Shown: one piece after another, positions 63,441 to 64,000 of the stretch
How the letters are laid out: every line of letters begins with the position of its first letter
How positions within the stretch are numbered: the stretch's first letter is position 1
From: Brienomyrus brachyistius
Taxonomy: Eukaryota; Chordata; Actinopteri; Osteoglossiformes; Mormyridae
Assembly (NCBI RefSeq): GCF_023856365.1
Contig: NC_064537.1
Location: 6,059,829 to 6,123,828, forward strand
Reading direction: 5' to 3'
DNA length: 64,000 bases
Program-made: the position numbers and the translations under genes
The notes under the pieces: model-generated
What the model was told of the DNA's origin: nothing
The model's database searches: none
The model's input: the letters and a program-made list of their open reading frames with translations, nothing else

Positions 63441-64000
63441 TAAGCCACTGTCATTTTCATCAGGCCCTTCGCCACCTTTTCATAAACCTCCAGTGACTCT
63501 CTGGGCAAGAAACTATGTAAGCAAACCTGCACTGAAAAGTGTCTCAGATCAGTTAGTTCATGTGGATCATATTTTAAACTAATAAATAGTTTAACAAGCA
63601 TTCTGTTGTAAATCTTAGAAGAAAATCTGACATAGTTTCACAAAAGATGAAAAAAATATGTATTCAAATTTGTTTATTTAAATATGTATTTATAGACATA
63701 GGCTTTAGTGTACTGGTGCATGACAATGTGTTCCAACAGGATGCACCTGTTTGATGAAGAAAACATGCCCATTATTTTAGTATTTAGACAAGTTTGCAAT
63801 GAAGACAATGTGTCAAACACCATTAGCATTAGCATGACTTAAATGAGAATTAGGGACATTTAAATTTCTGTTCACTACCAACACATCAGCTGCTGGAAAA
63901 TGCTTTTCATCACAGAGAAACTGATCCACCCCCCCCCCCCCCCCAGAAAAAACATTTTCATATACCACTAATTTATGATACATTTTTCATAAGAACGTTA
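63441..64000. other. Intergenic to window end
   Basis: AT-rich, with a C-run at 63,930-63,945. No D, J or C exon recognised. Confidence 0.45.

Overview
The window is vertebrate genomic DNA, almost certainly from a ray-finned fish. It holds a stretch of an immunoglobulin heavy-chain variable (IGHV) locus. The evidence is 16 VH segments with split leaders, Cys23/Trp41/Cys104 frameworks, YYCAR ends and recombination signal sequences (RSS) of the ~23-bp-spacer type, embedded in typical teleost repeats: an RTE-clade LINE resembling Rex3, tRNA-derived SINEs with GGAT tails, Ty3/gypsy-like LTRs, Tc1 relics and hAT-like foldback elements. The species cannot be fixed from the sequence. No D, J or constant exon was recognised, so this is V territory only; every V is on the + strand.

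Layout. Positions 1-36,600 are the dense V array. V segments are numbered here by position. Family A ([11 protein letters not shown], clan III-like): V1, V3, V6, V10, V12, V13, V15psi. Family B (ELTQP/ELTQS, WIRQP, clan II-like): V2, V4psi, V5, V9psi, V11, V14, V16. Family C (YSEVKTPGQ): V7 and the truncated V8psi. Nine look intact (V2, V3, V6, V7, V10, V11, V12, V13, V14). V1 looks intact but its leader lies outside the window. V5 is intact except for a GC splice donor. V16 has a frameshifted leader. V4, V8, V9 and V15 are clear pseudogenes. The array grew by segmental duplication: a 1.6-1.8 kb unit carries V5 and V11, a ~1.55 kb tandem duplication carries V7/V8, and V2 and V16 share ~1 kb although 58 kb apart. 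Mobile elements then fell between the copies, including an insertion with an intact 153-codon membrane-protein ORF at 6.8-7.3 kb.

Positions 36,600-61,400 contain no V segment. This stretch holds SINEs, two tandem-repeat arrays, a 5'-truncated but otherwise open RTE LINE (48.6-51.0 kb), a nested composite inverted-repeat element (52.0-54.8 kb) and a compact minus-strand transcription unit (TATA box, 528-codon Glu-rich repeat ORF, AATAAA) at 54.9-56.6 kb. V16 follows at 61.5 kb, then repeat-rich non-coding DNA to the end.

How it works. Each V has its own promoter (octamer and TATA where visible), a signal-peptide exon and a V exon ending at an RSS. RAG joins it to a D-J unit outside the window, and the joined exon gives the heavy-chain variable domain. 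Pseudogenes with sound RSSs (V9, V16) could still be recombined or act as gene-conversion donors. Statements on function rest on family knowledge; coordinates, splice sites, target-site duplications and defects were read from the sequence.
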